DNA of 64,000 nucleotides from positions 1 through 64,000 of the forward strand of contig JAVBWK010000009.1 in NCBI GenBank assembly GCA_036677505.1, given 5' to 3'. Every line of letters starts with the position of its first letter. The stretch's first letter is position 1. The DNA comes from UBA2227 sp036677505 (GTDB lineage: Bacteria > Bacillota_I > Bacilli_A > Erysipelotrichales > Erysipelotrichaceae). The notes under the pieces were generated by a model that saw only the letters and a program-made list of their open reading frames with translations, made no database searches and had not been told where the DNA came from. A program made the position numbers and the translations under genes. Shown here piece by piece: positions 1-7,360 of this stretch.

Positions 1-184
1 AATCACAAACGAATCAAACTCAAACTAAAAGGACTGAGTCCAGTTCAATTCCGGCTTCAGTCCAGTTATAGTTATGCTTAAGTCATATGTCTACTATTTG
101 GGGTTCACTTCATTAGCGGACTTTTTTATTTCCGATAATTTGTGCGTTTTTACACAAATAGTGTCATTTTTGCGGTTTGTGGAG

Positions 185-190
185 TATAAT
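185..190 (+). promoter_or_regulatory. candidate -10 box for the first operon
   Basis: A TATAAT lies about 70 bases before the first start codon, in an AT-rich stretch. The -35 at normal spacing (TGTCAT) is weak, so this is only a candidate. The rest of bases 1-257 shows no gene; bases 31-66 hold an imperfect GGACTGA/TCAGTCC inverted repeat without a T-run. Confidence 0.35.
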
Positions 191-257
191 TTATATATAG
201 AGAAGGTTTTGTATGCGCAATCCATCGACAACTGACAACCAAGAAAGGAGGTTCTTT

Positions 258-554
258 ATGAATGCGAATAAAGATATCGAGATGTTGAAGCTGCGTCATG
301 ATACGGTGGCGTTGGATCGGATCTTGCATCGGGCGAAAGATCCGATAAAGACAGAAGCTGCGATCGCGTTGGTTGAGTTGGATGATCCGTTGGTTATCGA
401 TGATATCTGGGAGTATGCCATGGAAGATCCTGATCATCATCATGATCCCAGATTTGTTACCGTTTTGGGGAAGTCATCCCATCCCCAATATCACGAGCTG
501 TTGGAAACGTTGCTGAACAAGGCGTATCGCGATACTCACCGTATGCACAGGTAG
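258..554 (+). CDS. small HEAT-repeat-like protein
   Basis: This is a 98-aa protein with no recognised enzyme motif. It is acidic and helical, and reads like one or two HEAT-type helix pairs (DPIKTEAAIALVELDDPLVI). An in-frame ATG at 213 lacks a ribosome binding site, whereas AAAGGAGG sits just ahead of the ATG at 258, so that start was chosen. The N-terminal pattern DIxMxxLRHD recurs in the protein at 1038-1520, which suggests the two are paralogues. It heads a run of four same-strand genes ending at the terminator near 3.37 kb. HEAT repeats usually mediate protein contacts; the actual role is unknown. Confidence 0.6.
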   Translation: MNANKDIEMLKLRHDTVALDRILHRAKDPIKTEAAIALVELDDPLVIDDIWEYAMEDPDHHHDPRFVTVLGKSSHPQYHELLETLLNKAYRDTHRMHR

Positions 555-582
555 GGTATCAGTAAGGCTGATGGGAGGATTT

Positions 583-1029
583 ATGGAAACAAGACATGCT
601 AGCATCCGGTGTTCTGAGTGTGGCAGTAACCGACTGACTCCGGTGGGGGTCGGCGGTGTTGTCGGTAAAATCGGATATGATCAAAACATCCATGAAGACA
701 TTGAGTATAAGTGTTTGGACTGCAAGAATAAGTTCTTTGTTACCAAGCGGGCCAATGCCGATCATGATGATTTCGAAGCCCCTTATACCATTATATTTAC
801 CCGGGAGAAGAGATTTACGGCAGCGTTGTATCCGCAGAATGTTTATCTTAATGGCTTTTTGGAAGGGGCTGTGAAAAACGGTCAGACCATACAGTTTACG
901 ACGAATAAGTTCAATAATGAAATCGTTGTCACTGATCATAACGGGATGGCTTTTTCGGATTATCTGACGTTTACGGCAAGTGAAGGCGGGTTTATGCAGG
1001 TGAAGTTTGCATTTAAATTTGTAAAGTGA
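583..1029 (+). CDS. zinc-ribbon hypothetical protein
   Basis: This 148-aa protein has an N-terminal C10-x2-C13 and C44-x2-C47 pair that would form a zinc ribbon. About 100 residues of mixed beta-type sequence without a recognisable motif follow. An ATG at 571 is itself part of the GGGAGG ribosome binding site, so the ATG at 583 is preferred. The gene follows the HEAT-like gene by 28 bases, and the next HEAT-like gene starts 8 bases after its stop, so the genes are probably co-transcribed. The function is unknown; a nucleic-acid or protein-binding role is only a guess from the ribbon. Confidence 0.6.
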   Translation: METRHASIRCSECGSNRLTPVGVGGVVGKIGYDQNIHEDIEYKCLDCKNKFFVTKRANADHDDFEAPYTIIFTREKRFTAALYPQNVYLNGFLEGAVKNGQTIQFTTNKFNNEIVVTDHNGMAFSDYLTFTASEGGFMQVKFAFKFVK

Positions 1030-1037
1030 GGAACAGT

Positions 1038-1520
1038 ATGTCAACGTATGAGGATATTCAGATCATGGTTTTGAGACATGATGTGCAAGGGCTGATCAAA
1101 GCGGCGAAACATCCGGATGAGACGATTCGTGAGCAGGCCATCAAGGCGTTGCGTCTGATCGATACGCCGGAAGTTTTGGATGTGTTGACCGAAGCGCTCG
1201 ATGATCAAAGTGATAAGGTGCGCAGGGCCGCTCAGTTTGCGTGTAAACCTAAGTCAGCGCCGCAGCTTCGCGAAGGGAAGCCGGTGGTGATGATGCCAGC
1301 GGACATTCCCAAGGAGTTTGAGCCTAAAAAAGCAGTTCGGTGGCTGTGGATCGTGTTGGGAAGCTGGGGAGTAGCCTGTCTGTTATTGGCGGCACTGATG
1401 TTTTCTTCGGTGTTTTCGCAGGGCAATTTCGGAAACTCCGGTCAGCTGTTAAGTATATTTGTTCTCATTGTGTCAGGGCTCAGTCTTTTGTTTCAGTCTG
1501 CTAAAAAACTGAGATCATGA
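1038..1520 (+). CDS. HEAT-repeat-like membrane protein
   Basis: This 160-aa protein has an N-terminal HEAT-like half (IREQAIKALRLIDTPEVLDV) and two hydrophobic segments near residues 101-124 and 136-151, so it should sit in the membrane with the helical repeat exposed. Its start (YEDIQIMVLRHD) mirrors the protein at 258-554, pointing to duplication. A GTG at 1026 is in frame but overlaps the previous stop; the ATG at 1038 follows a GAGG and is preferred. The last bases overlap the start of the downstream lipoprotein gene (ATGATGA), which indicates translational coupling. Its function is unknown. Confidence 0.6.
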   Translation: MSTYEDIQIMVLRHDVQGLIKAAKHPDETIREQAIKALRLIDTPEVLDVLTEALDDQSDKVRRAAQFACKPKSAPQLREGKPVVMMPADIPKEFEPKKAVRWLWIVLGSWGVACLLLAALMFSSVFSQGNFGNSGQLLSIFVLIVSGLSLLFQSAKKLRS

Positions 1521-3358
1521 TGAAAGAGCAGAAACATCTAGTGAAACCATGGATCCGAATCTGTGTGCTTTTAGTGTTTCTTCTGCTTTTTGGTGTGTCC
1601 GGATGTGTGTCCACACCACAAAGTCTGGGTAATACCAGCGGCAATACCGCCAATTATGCGTATCGGGTCGAGGTGGGTGATGATATCGTCTTTGCCAACT
1701 CCCGGGATCATTTCCGGATATATCGCAGTCAGCAGGATCTGTCTGAAGTCATTAAGATATCTGATCGCTCCGGTGTGTATCTGAACACGTGGGATGACTG
1801 GATTTATTTTATGGAAATGGAGGGTGATCATCGCATCGTCCGGGTTCGGTCGGATGGTTCTGATGAAGAGGTATTTTCGGATACGTCCGTTTTTCCGTAT
1901 GGCGGGATGATCCTGTCGGAGGGATGGATCTATTATGTCAATCAGAAAGACGGAAACCGGATTTATCAGCTGTCACTGGACGGTTCAGTGAATAAGAAAT
2001 TGATGGATGTTTCGGCGTTGCGTCTCAACGGGTATAAGCAGAATTTGATATATATCGATTCAGATGCACAGTCACTGATGTCACTGGGTGTGGATGGCGG
2101 TGATATCCGCATGTTGGCTCAGGATGTGGGGGAGCTGACCTTGGTGGCAGAGGATTGGGTGTATTTCAATAAGGTCACAGACAATCACTCGCTCTATCGG
2201 GTGAAGACGGATGGCAGCGGTGAGATGAAGGTCGGAGATCTTCGCGTGTTTTCGCTCAACGTTCATCAGGGACGGCTGTATTTCTCCGATTTGAATCATA
2301 ATTATCGCTTGAGCAGCGCAAAATTGGATGGCAGTGATGTGAGGGTGATTCGTGAGGACAGCAGTTCGGATATCCTGTTTATCCATGGCTGGCTGTATTA
2401 TCTCAATCACAGTGACTCAGGTCGGGAGTATCGGATCAAGGGAAATGACCGAGAGGCGGTCATTTCAGTGGCGAGGGTGTCGCCGTTATCGGCTGATGAG
2501 TCGGAATTTGAGGGTGTGGGCAACAGCAATGCCAATCATCTCAGCGGCGGGTTTTTCGTTGAGATGGGGGATAAGATCGTATTTGCGGGGATATCACCGC
2601 AGATGCAGGGGATGTATTCGGTTGATGTTGCGACATCATCGGTCACTCGGATATCCGTTGATCAGCCACGCAGTCTCAACCGTTGGAAAGACTGGGTGTA
2701 TTACATCAACGAATCCGACGCTTCAAGTATTTATCGGATGCGTGCAGATGGAAGTGAGACGCAGCTGGTGTTGGATCAGAGCGTGGGCAATCTGATGATC
2801 AAGGGCAACTGGATGTACTTTATCAGTCATTCGGATAACCAGCGGATCTATCGGGCGAGGGTTGACGGTTCTCAGTTGAGTGCCGTCAGTCAGGCGCAGG
2901 GACTGTTTTCGTTCAGTATCGATGGGGATTGGCTGGTGTTTGCCAGTTCTCAGGGCCAGACGATGATCAAGGTGAAACTGGATGGATCGGATGAGCAGAT
3001 TGTGACATCGATCGCATCTACGTACATCACAACGCATGACGGCTGGATTTACTATGGGGATGATAACAGCCGTGTTGCGCTCAGTAAGGTGGGAGTGGAC
3101 GGTCAAAACAATCAGATGCTGATCAGGTCGTTGGCGTCCAATGTGCATACCCATGATGAGTATATTTTCTATGTGGACAATGTTGAGGAAGCGATCATGC
3201 GCATGGATCTTGACGGAAGCAATATCACCCGGATTTCAGAGAAGGGAGATTTCACTCAGACACACAGCATCGGCGATCGGTTGTTTGTGTTTGACAATCG
3301 TGAGTTTCAGTGGATTTCGATGGATTTCAATGGGAAGGACATACGGATTCTCAAATGA
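1517..3358 (+). CDS. lipoprotein with two DUF5050-like beta-propellers
   Basis: This 613-aa protein has a type II signal peptide: a basic start, a hydrophobic core, then LFGVSGC with the lipidated cysteine at residue 30. The rest is a chain of roughly 40-residue blades with a pattern like W(I/V)YY...IYR...DGS, as in DUF5050/YWTD-type propellers. The chain occurs twice: residues about 48-310 and 335-610 both open with VE(V/M)GD(D/K)IVFA, so the protein seems to carry two duplicated propellers. Such lipoproteins are anchored outside the membrane and bind partners; no enzyme residues are evident. It is the last gene of the first operon and may work with the membrane HEAT protein upstream (inference). 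Confidence 0.75.
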   Translation: MMKEQKHLVKPWIRICVLLVFLLLFGVSGCVSTPQSLGNTSGNTANYAYRVEVGDDIVFANSRDHFRIYRSQQDLSEVIKISDRSGVYLNTWDDWIYFMEMEGDHRIVRVRSDGSDEEVFSDTSVFPYGGMILSEGWIYYVNQKDGNRIYQLSLDGSVNKKLMDVSALRLNGYKQNLIYIDSDAQSLMSLGVDGGDIRMLAQDVGELTLVAEDWVYFNKVTDNHSLYRVKTDGSGEMKVGDLRVFSLNVHQGRLYFSDLNHNYRLSSAKLDGSDVRVIREDSSSDILFIHGWLYYLNHSDSGREYRIKGNDREAVISVARVSPLSADESEFEGVGNSNANHLSGGFFVEMGDKIVFAGISPQMQGMYSVDVATSSVTRISVDQPRSLNRWKDWVYYINESDASSIYRMRADGSETQLVLDQSVGNLMIKGNWMYFISHSDNQRIYRARVDGSQLSAVSQAQGLFSFSIDGDWLVFASSQGQTMIKVKLDGSDEQIVTSIASTYITTHDGWIYYGDDNSRVALSKVGVDGQNNQMLIRSLASNVHTHDEYIFYVDNVEEAIMRMDLDGSNITRISEKGDFTQTHSIGDRLFVFDNREFQWISMDFNGKDIRILK

Positions 3359-3366
3359 CGGGTGAC

Positions 3367-3392
3367 AAAAAGGGCTCACGCCCTTTTGTTTA
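3367..3392. terminator. bidirectional intrinsic terminator
   Basis: AAAAGGGC-TCAC-GCCCTTTT (3368-3387) forms an 8-bp stem with a T-run on either side. It lies between the convergent lipoprotein gene and the HTH gene and can serve both. Confidence 0.85.
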
Positions 3393-4067
3393 TTTCGATG
3401 ATAGTGCTTTGATTTCCACGAAGGTATATAACAGTACGATGGTTACCAATAGGATCATGCCGATTTCCAGTCCGGTCTTCACGGCGATCGTTAAGGGTAA
3501 AATGACGAATCCGCTCATAAGGATGAGACTCAGCCCTCTGATCTTGGTGTTTTTTAGCCAGGGAAACAACTCGATATCTTTAATCACCTGAAACAGATAT
3601 GCGATCAGATGCGTCAGGGATATCAGTAAGAGGGCTAGCAGGGCGAGAGTAGCCAGTTGGGGGTAGATGTAATCCGGTGTCTGTCGGATTGCAAAGTATC
3701 CGCTTCTTTGTATTATCTGAAATGAACCGAATCCGCCGTCACCATAGAAGAAAAAGCGGTGTTGGACCATGGGCAGAATGTAGATCAGCGGGATGGCTCC
3801 CATCAGGATCATCCGGTAAATAGAGTTCACATCCGCGGTTGTGTTTTCAGTTTCCTTGAGATGATGTGATCCGAGCAACTCATCGACCGACACATTCAGT
3901 GCGGCGGACAGTTCAGTGAGGATCGATATATCCGGATATCCCTCCCCGGTTTCCCATTTGGATATGGCTTTGTTTGTGACCTGAAGTCTGTCGGCCAGTT
4001 CCTGTTGGGTCAGGTTCAGTTCTTTGCGTCGCTGCTGTATTCTTTTTCCGATGTCTTGATAGCTCAT
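3390..4067 (-). CDS. XRE-family HTH regulator with membrane domain
   Basis: This 225-aa protein has a Cro/CI-type HTH over residues about 6-60 (RRKELNLTQQELADRLQVTN, then KAISKWETG). About four hydrophobic segments fill the C-terminal two thirds. This is the common Firmicutes layout of a DNA-binding domain tethered to the membrane, often sensing cell-envelope conditions. The start follows GGGGGA on the minus strand. A palindrome (TTTGAC-N7-GTCAAA) overlaps its probable -35, which suggests autoregulation. Neighbouring genes on both sides are unrelated, so the target is not clear. Confidence 0.8.
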   Translation of the reverse strand: MSYQDIGKRIQQRRKELNLTQQELADRLQVTNKAISKWETGEGYPDISILTELSAALNVSVDELLGSHHLKETENTTADVNSIYRMILMGAIPLIYILPMVQHRFFFYGDGGFGSFQIIQRSGYFAIRQTPDYIYPQLATLALLALLLISLTHLIAYLFQVIKDIELFPWLKNTKIRGLSLILMSGFVILPLTIAVKTGLEIGMILLVTIVLLYTFVEIKALSSK

Positions 4068-4089
4068 AGGGTCCCCCGTTCCATGGGTT

Positions 4090-4130
4090 TATCATAGCAG
4101 AGAACGGATTTTTTGACTACCTACGTCAAA
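4090..4130 (-). promoter_or_regulatory. promoter with overlapping palindromic operator
   Basis: On the minus strand TAGTCA and TATGAT are separated by 17 bases, upstream of the HTH gene. TTTGAC-N7-GTCAAA (4112-4130 on plus) is a clean inverted repeat covering the -35, a good candidate for the HTH protein's own operator. Confidence 0.5.
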
Positions 4131-4173
4131 GTGATGGGGTCTACGGAACGTGGAACAGGGAGTTTAAGCAGGA

Positions 4174-4542
4174 TTATTGCGAATGTTCAGAGATTTGTTG
4201 AGTTTTGGCTGAAGCACGTATGTTCAACAACGTTTTTCTAGGGATGATCAACAGTAAGGTATCTTCAACAGCTATAATATCACCAAAATAATGTTCTTGA
4301 TTGATTACGAGTGATTCATCCGTCAGGCATGAATAAAGCGGGTAAGTATGTCCGGTTGCATCGGCAGTTGCTCCCATGATCACGATTTCAAGGGCTGTGA
4401 CAGGCTCATTGGCGGAATGAATCACGGTTTGTTTCGGATAAGATCGGATGATCAGTGTCCCCTCAAAGATCATTTGTTTTACTTCGTCCAAACGCAGATG
4501 ACTAAGGCTGGGGATCAGGTGAGGTTCAAAAGGCACAAACAT
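4174..4542 (-). CDS. CRP-like sensor domain without HTH
   Basis: This 122-aa protein resembles the cupin-like effector domain of CRP/FNR regulators: an N-terminal helix, IIRSYPKQTVIHSANEPVTA (gate to the beta-barrel), ALEIVIMGA, a FGD turn, and a final strand LLLIIPRKTLLNI. The usual C-terminal winged helix is absent: the reading frame ends soon after the barrel, so it is about 100 residues shorter than a typical CRP protein. It may bind a ligand or a partner rather than DNA, or be a remnant of a regulator. It is the last gene of the minus-strand run from 10.5 kb and follows the propeller gene by 8 bases. Confidence 0.55.
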   Translation of the reverse strand: MFVPFEPHLIPSLSHLRLDEVKQMIFEGTLIIRSYPKQTVIHSANEPVTALEIVIMGATADATGHTYPLYSCLTDESLVINQEHYFGDIIAVEDTLLLIIPRKTLLNIRASAKTQQISEHSQ

Positions 4543-4550
4543 AGGTTATC

Positions 4551-5447
4551 TCACGTGCCCCAGTAGACTGTATTTTCAATTCTGTACAACTCATCACTGG
4601 CAAAAGAAGTGATCAGGTCGAGCGAGTCGACATCATATATCGCCAATTCGTACTTATCAAAATAACGATCTTTGGGAAATGGGATCAGCAGATGATTATC
4701 ACACACAAAGAAGTTGGATGTGTCCACTTTCTTAACAATGACCCAAGACTTCGAGATTAAATCATAACGGGTGATCCGGACGCCTTGAAGTTTGAATTTC
4801 GCATGTACGTCGTAGGTGTGTTCGAGGGCAAACAGATACTTCTCGGTGGCCAAAAGGACTGGTGCGTACAACGTTCGGTATTCACGAATATCGATGAGGT
4901 CTTTTGTTTGTAAATCAAAAATATAGCTGCATAGCTCAGATCGGAAAATATATCTGTGAGTGTTGGGTATCGGGTCGATCCATCGCACGAAATACCTCTG
5001 CAATTCATCCGCATCTTCTTGGTTAACATATTGATATACCGGTACAGAAAAACTGTACCATTTCTGTCTGGTTTTGAACGGATTGTTAACCAGTGTCAAA
5101 GATTGGTTTCGGTCATCAAAAATAAAAATGTTGAGATGCACATTGACACATAAGCAGGTGTGCTCATCGATGATCGTGCATGCGGTCATCATTTCGTTGA
5201 CGCAAAACTCCCGGCTGATCGCATGAGTCCGCAAATCAAACATTTTTACCGTGGTCATGTAATTGTCATATTCCATCAGGATTATTATGGGCTGATGACC
5301 ATAAAATCCCCAAATGAAATCATGAGTTCCGTCAAACAAGATGTTATACTCATATTCCAGTGGATTTGTGTTGTATACCCGGATGATTTTATCTTCGTTT
5401 AAGACGTAAAGTTTCTCGTTGAAATACGTCATTTTATTTATGATCAT
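4551..5447 (-). CDS. cytoplasmic beta-propeller-like hypothetical protein
   Basis: This 298-aa protein has no signal peptide. Its repeating strands (KLYVLNEDKIIRVYNTN, NYMTTVKMFDLRTHAI, YIFDLQTKDLIDIREY) look like blades of a WD40/YVTN-type propeller. No catalytic motif is visible. Its start overlaps the DUF1292 gene stop by four bases (ATGA), indicating translational coupling within the minus-strand operon. It is likely a scaffold or binding protein; no specific function can be assigned. Confidence 0.55.
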   Translation of the reverse strand: MIINKMTYFNEKLYVLNEDKIIRVYNTNPLEYEYNILFDGTHDFIWGFYGHQPIIILMEYDNYMTTVKMFDLRTHAISREFCVNEMMTACTIIDEHTCLCVNVHLNIFIFDDRNQSLTLVNNPFKTRQKWYSFSVPVYQYVNQEDADELQRYFVRWIDPIPNTHRYIFRSELCSYIFDLQTKDLIDIREYRTLYAPVLLATEKYLFALEHTYDVHAKFKLQGVRITRYDLISKSWVIVKKVDTSNFFVCDNHLLIPFPKDRYFDKYELAIYDVDSLDLITSFASDELYRIENTVYWGT

Positions 5448-5734
5448 TCGGCATCCATCCTTTCTCTCATCTCCTTTTGATATTCACTTAAGACAACCTC
5501 CATCATTTCCCATTCAAAGTCTGTGGTGAGTGCTTCCAGCTTTGGGGGATTCACTGAACGGTCGATCGCACAGGCCTGGACTGGCATTCGTCCGTTGGAC
5601 TCCATCCCTTGCTCAGAAAAAAGAATATAGCGCTTGTTTGTGACCGTGCTGCGAAATTCAACGAGGATGTCACAGATTACTTTTTCGGTCGGGTCTTCCG
5701 GGTTGGTTAAGGTAAAGGTTCTGCTCTCGGTCAT
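5444..5734 (-). CDS. DUF1292-like small protein
   Basis: This 96-aa acidic protein matches the layout of DUF1292: a strand pair (EKVICDILVEFRS), NKRYILFSEQG, a middle ILE-type segment, then TDFEWEMMEVVLSEYQKEM at the end. Members are small Firmicutes proteins of unknown role. It has a strong AAGGAGG ribosome binding site on the minus strand. It lies between the membrane peptidase-like gene and the propeller gene, overlapping the latter by four bases. Confidence 0.55.
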   Translation of the reverse strand: MTESRTFTLTNPEDPTEKVICDILVEFRSTVTNKRYILFSEQGMESNGRMPVQACAIDRSVNPPKLEALTTDFEWEMMEVVLSEYQKEMRERMDAE

Positions 5735-5749
5735 GATGTACCTCCTTGT

Positions 5750-6769
5750 TTATTGTTTCGGTGTTTCAAGCCAATGCTGATAGATTGGCAGGATCTCACT
5801 TGCAAAATTTCTGGCATCGATTTCGATGGTCTGATCAAAATACTTATCGAAATCCTCCGTAGAATCGGGATAGTAGTTTAAATAATCTCCATACATTTTC
5901 GACAGTTCATCAAAATATGGACTGTTGGTTACAATCGGATTTTTCCAGTTGATCTGAATTAGCAGTTGAAACTGGTAACTGTGCCGGCCTTCATGAAGCA
6001 CGATTTCGATCAGATCGATCATGGCGAGATTATCCAGGTAAAATGAGTTAATTTTTATTAGATTCTGCTCAGCATTGTATGAGGCCAGCGAATGTTGAGG
6101 TAAAAGGTCAGATATCACTTTGGCAGGATTTCGAAACGTTGCATTCGCTTCAATGTACTCAATATCCTGAAGAAATTCAATGATGCGATGCTGTTGCCAT
6201 GCATTAAAATCAGACATATCGGAGTACTTGTGCGATAAGTACTCATCAATCATGGTTTCACGATCAGAACTCTGATCAAAAGGAGATGTCATATCATGCA
6301 AACTGATCGTCGCAATATCCTCGCTAAAGGAAACTGCTATGCTTGCCGGGACAAACAGCAATGCGACAAGTATCGATAAGGCAAAGTGATTGCGATAAGC
6401 CTGTGTCAGGTCAAAGGATTTGTGCCGATTTTTACGTATCTGAACTCTGTGCAATGCTCTGGCCATCCAATAGGACATCAGTGACAGAAAAGCGAAAAAC
6501 GAGGTGAGCAGAGGATGTTTTGGCAGCTCCAGATAACCGTAACAGAACAATACGGTAATCAGGACCATGGCGAGCACATCCCAAGGTCTCCATTGTTCTG
6601 ATGGGATATAGCAGCAATACAAATGATCGATCATTCCCATGGAAAAGGCAATGATGGCCGTTAAGGGGATCTTTCCGATACATGGGATCACGGAATAGCC
6701 CAGAGGAACACGGAGAATCAACTGAAGAACAACAAAGGTAAACAGTGCGATCAAAGCAGTTCTGATCAT
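5750..6769 (-). CDS. membrane protein with HEGRH metallopeptidase-like motif
   Basis: This 339-aa protein has about five hydrophobic segments in residues 1-155, followed by a soluble domain. That domain contains LHEGRHSYQFQ near residue 255, which fits the HExxH zinc-protease signature, and an acidic region further on could supply the third ligand. Membrane-bound metallopeptidases of this kind often cleave signalling or envelope proteins. The gene lies 9 bases after clpP, so two protease-type proteins sit side by side. Activity is inferred from the motif only, and the family was not identified. Confidence 0.6.
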   Translation of the reverse strand: MIRTALIALFTFVVLQLILRVPLGYSVIPCIGKIPLTAIIAFSMGMIDHLYCCYIPSEQWRPWDVLAMVLITVLFCYGYLELPKHPLLTSFFAFLSLMSYWMARALHRVQIRKNRHKSFDLTQAYRNHFALSILVALLFVPASIAVSFSEDIATISLHDMTSPFDQSSDRETMIDEYLSHKYSDMSDFNAWQQHRIIEFLQDIEYIEANATFRNPAKVISDLLPQHSLASYNAEQNLIKINSFYLDNLAMIDLIEIVLHEGRHSYQFQLLIQINWKNPIVTNSPYFDELSKMYGDYLNYYPDSTEDFDKYFDQTIEIDARNFASEILPIYQHWLETPKQ

Positions 6770-6778
6770 AATTACGTC

Positions 6779-7360
6779 CTAAGTTTCCCGGCGCGAGCGC
6801 TTGACCTTGTCGATGATTCCGTATTCGATGGCCTGTTGCGGGGTCATGTAGAAATCTCTTTCCAAATCCTTGCTTAACGTTTTTGCGTTTTGCCCGGTCC
6901 TTTCAGAGAGGATCTTGTTCATCGTTTCTTTGACTCGGGCAATCCGTTTGGCGGCAATTTCAATGTCGGTGGCCTGTCCCTGAAAGCCGCCCATGACCTG
7001 ATGCAGCATGATTTCACTGTTTTGCAGCGCATATCGTTTTCCTTTGGTGCCGGAGGCGAGCAGAAAGGCACCCATGCTTGCGGCTTGACCGATGCAAACC
7101 GTACTGACATCACATTCGATGAAGTTGATGGTGTCATAGATGGCTAAGCCGGCAGTGACGCTGCCTCCGGGAGAGTTGATGTACAGCGAGATGTCTTTCT
7201 GCGGGTCTTGTTTTTCCAGCAGTAAAAGCAAAGTAATCACGGAGTTGGCAACTTCGGTCGTGATTTCACTTCCGATAAATATGATTCTTTCTGAGAGCAG
7301 CAATGAAAAAGGATCGGAATATTCACTGACAGGTTTGATTTGCATGTTGGTTTTACTCAT
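6779..7360 (-). CDS. clpP: ClpP-family serine protease
   Basis: This 193-aa protein is a full-length ClpP, a barrel-shaped serine protease that degrades unfolded substrates fed by Clp ATPases. The catalytic triad is visible: Ser95 in GQAASMGAF, His120 in IMLHQVMGG and Asp169 in RDFYMTP. NSPGGSV and the handle region are also present. The start at 7360 has an AGAGGA site and overlaps the end of the VirD4-like gene by eight bases; the open frame continues upstream to 7516 but only as overlap with that gene. A clpP inside an accessory operon is unusual and suggests a second copy beside the housekeeping one (inference). Confidence 0.88.
   Translation of the reverse strand: MSKTNMQIKPVSEYSDPFSLLLSERIIFIGSEITTEVANSVITLLLLLEKQDPQKDISLYINSPGGSVTAGLAIYDTINFIECDVSTVCIGQAASMGAFLLASGTKGKRYALQNSEIMLHQVMGGFQGQATDIEIAAKRIARVKETMNKILSERTGQNAKTLSKDLERDFYMTPQQAIEYGIIDKVKRSRRET

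Noticed and set aside
571..1044. Antisense open frames over the first operon and similar overlaps elsewhere
   Set aside because: They lie opposite genes with good ribosome binding sites and recognisable domains, and carry no motif of their own.
4174..4542. Full CRP/FNR transcription regulator
   Set aside because: The HTH part is absent, and the upstream and downstream frames do not restore it.
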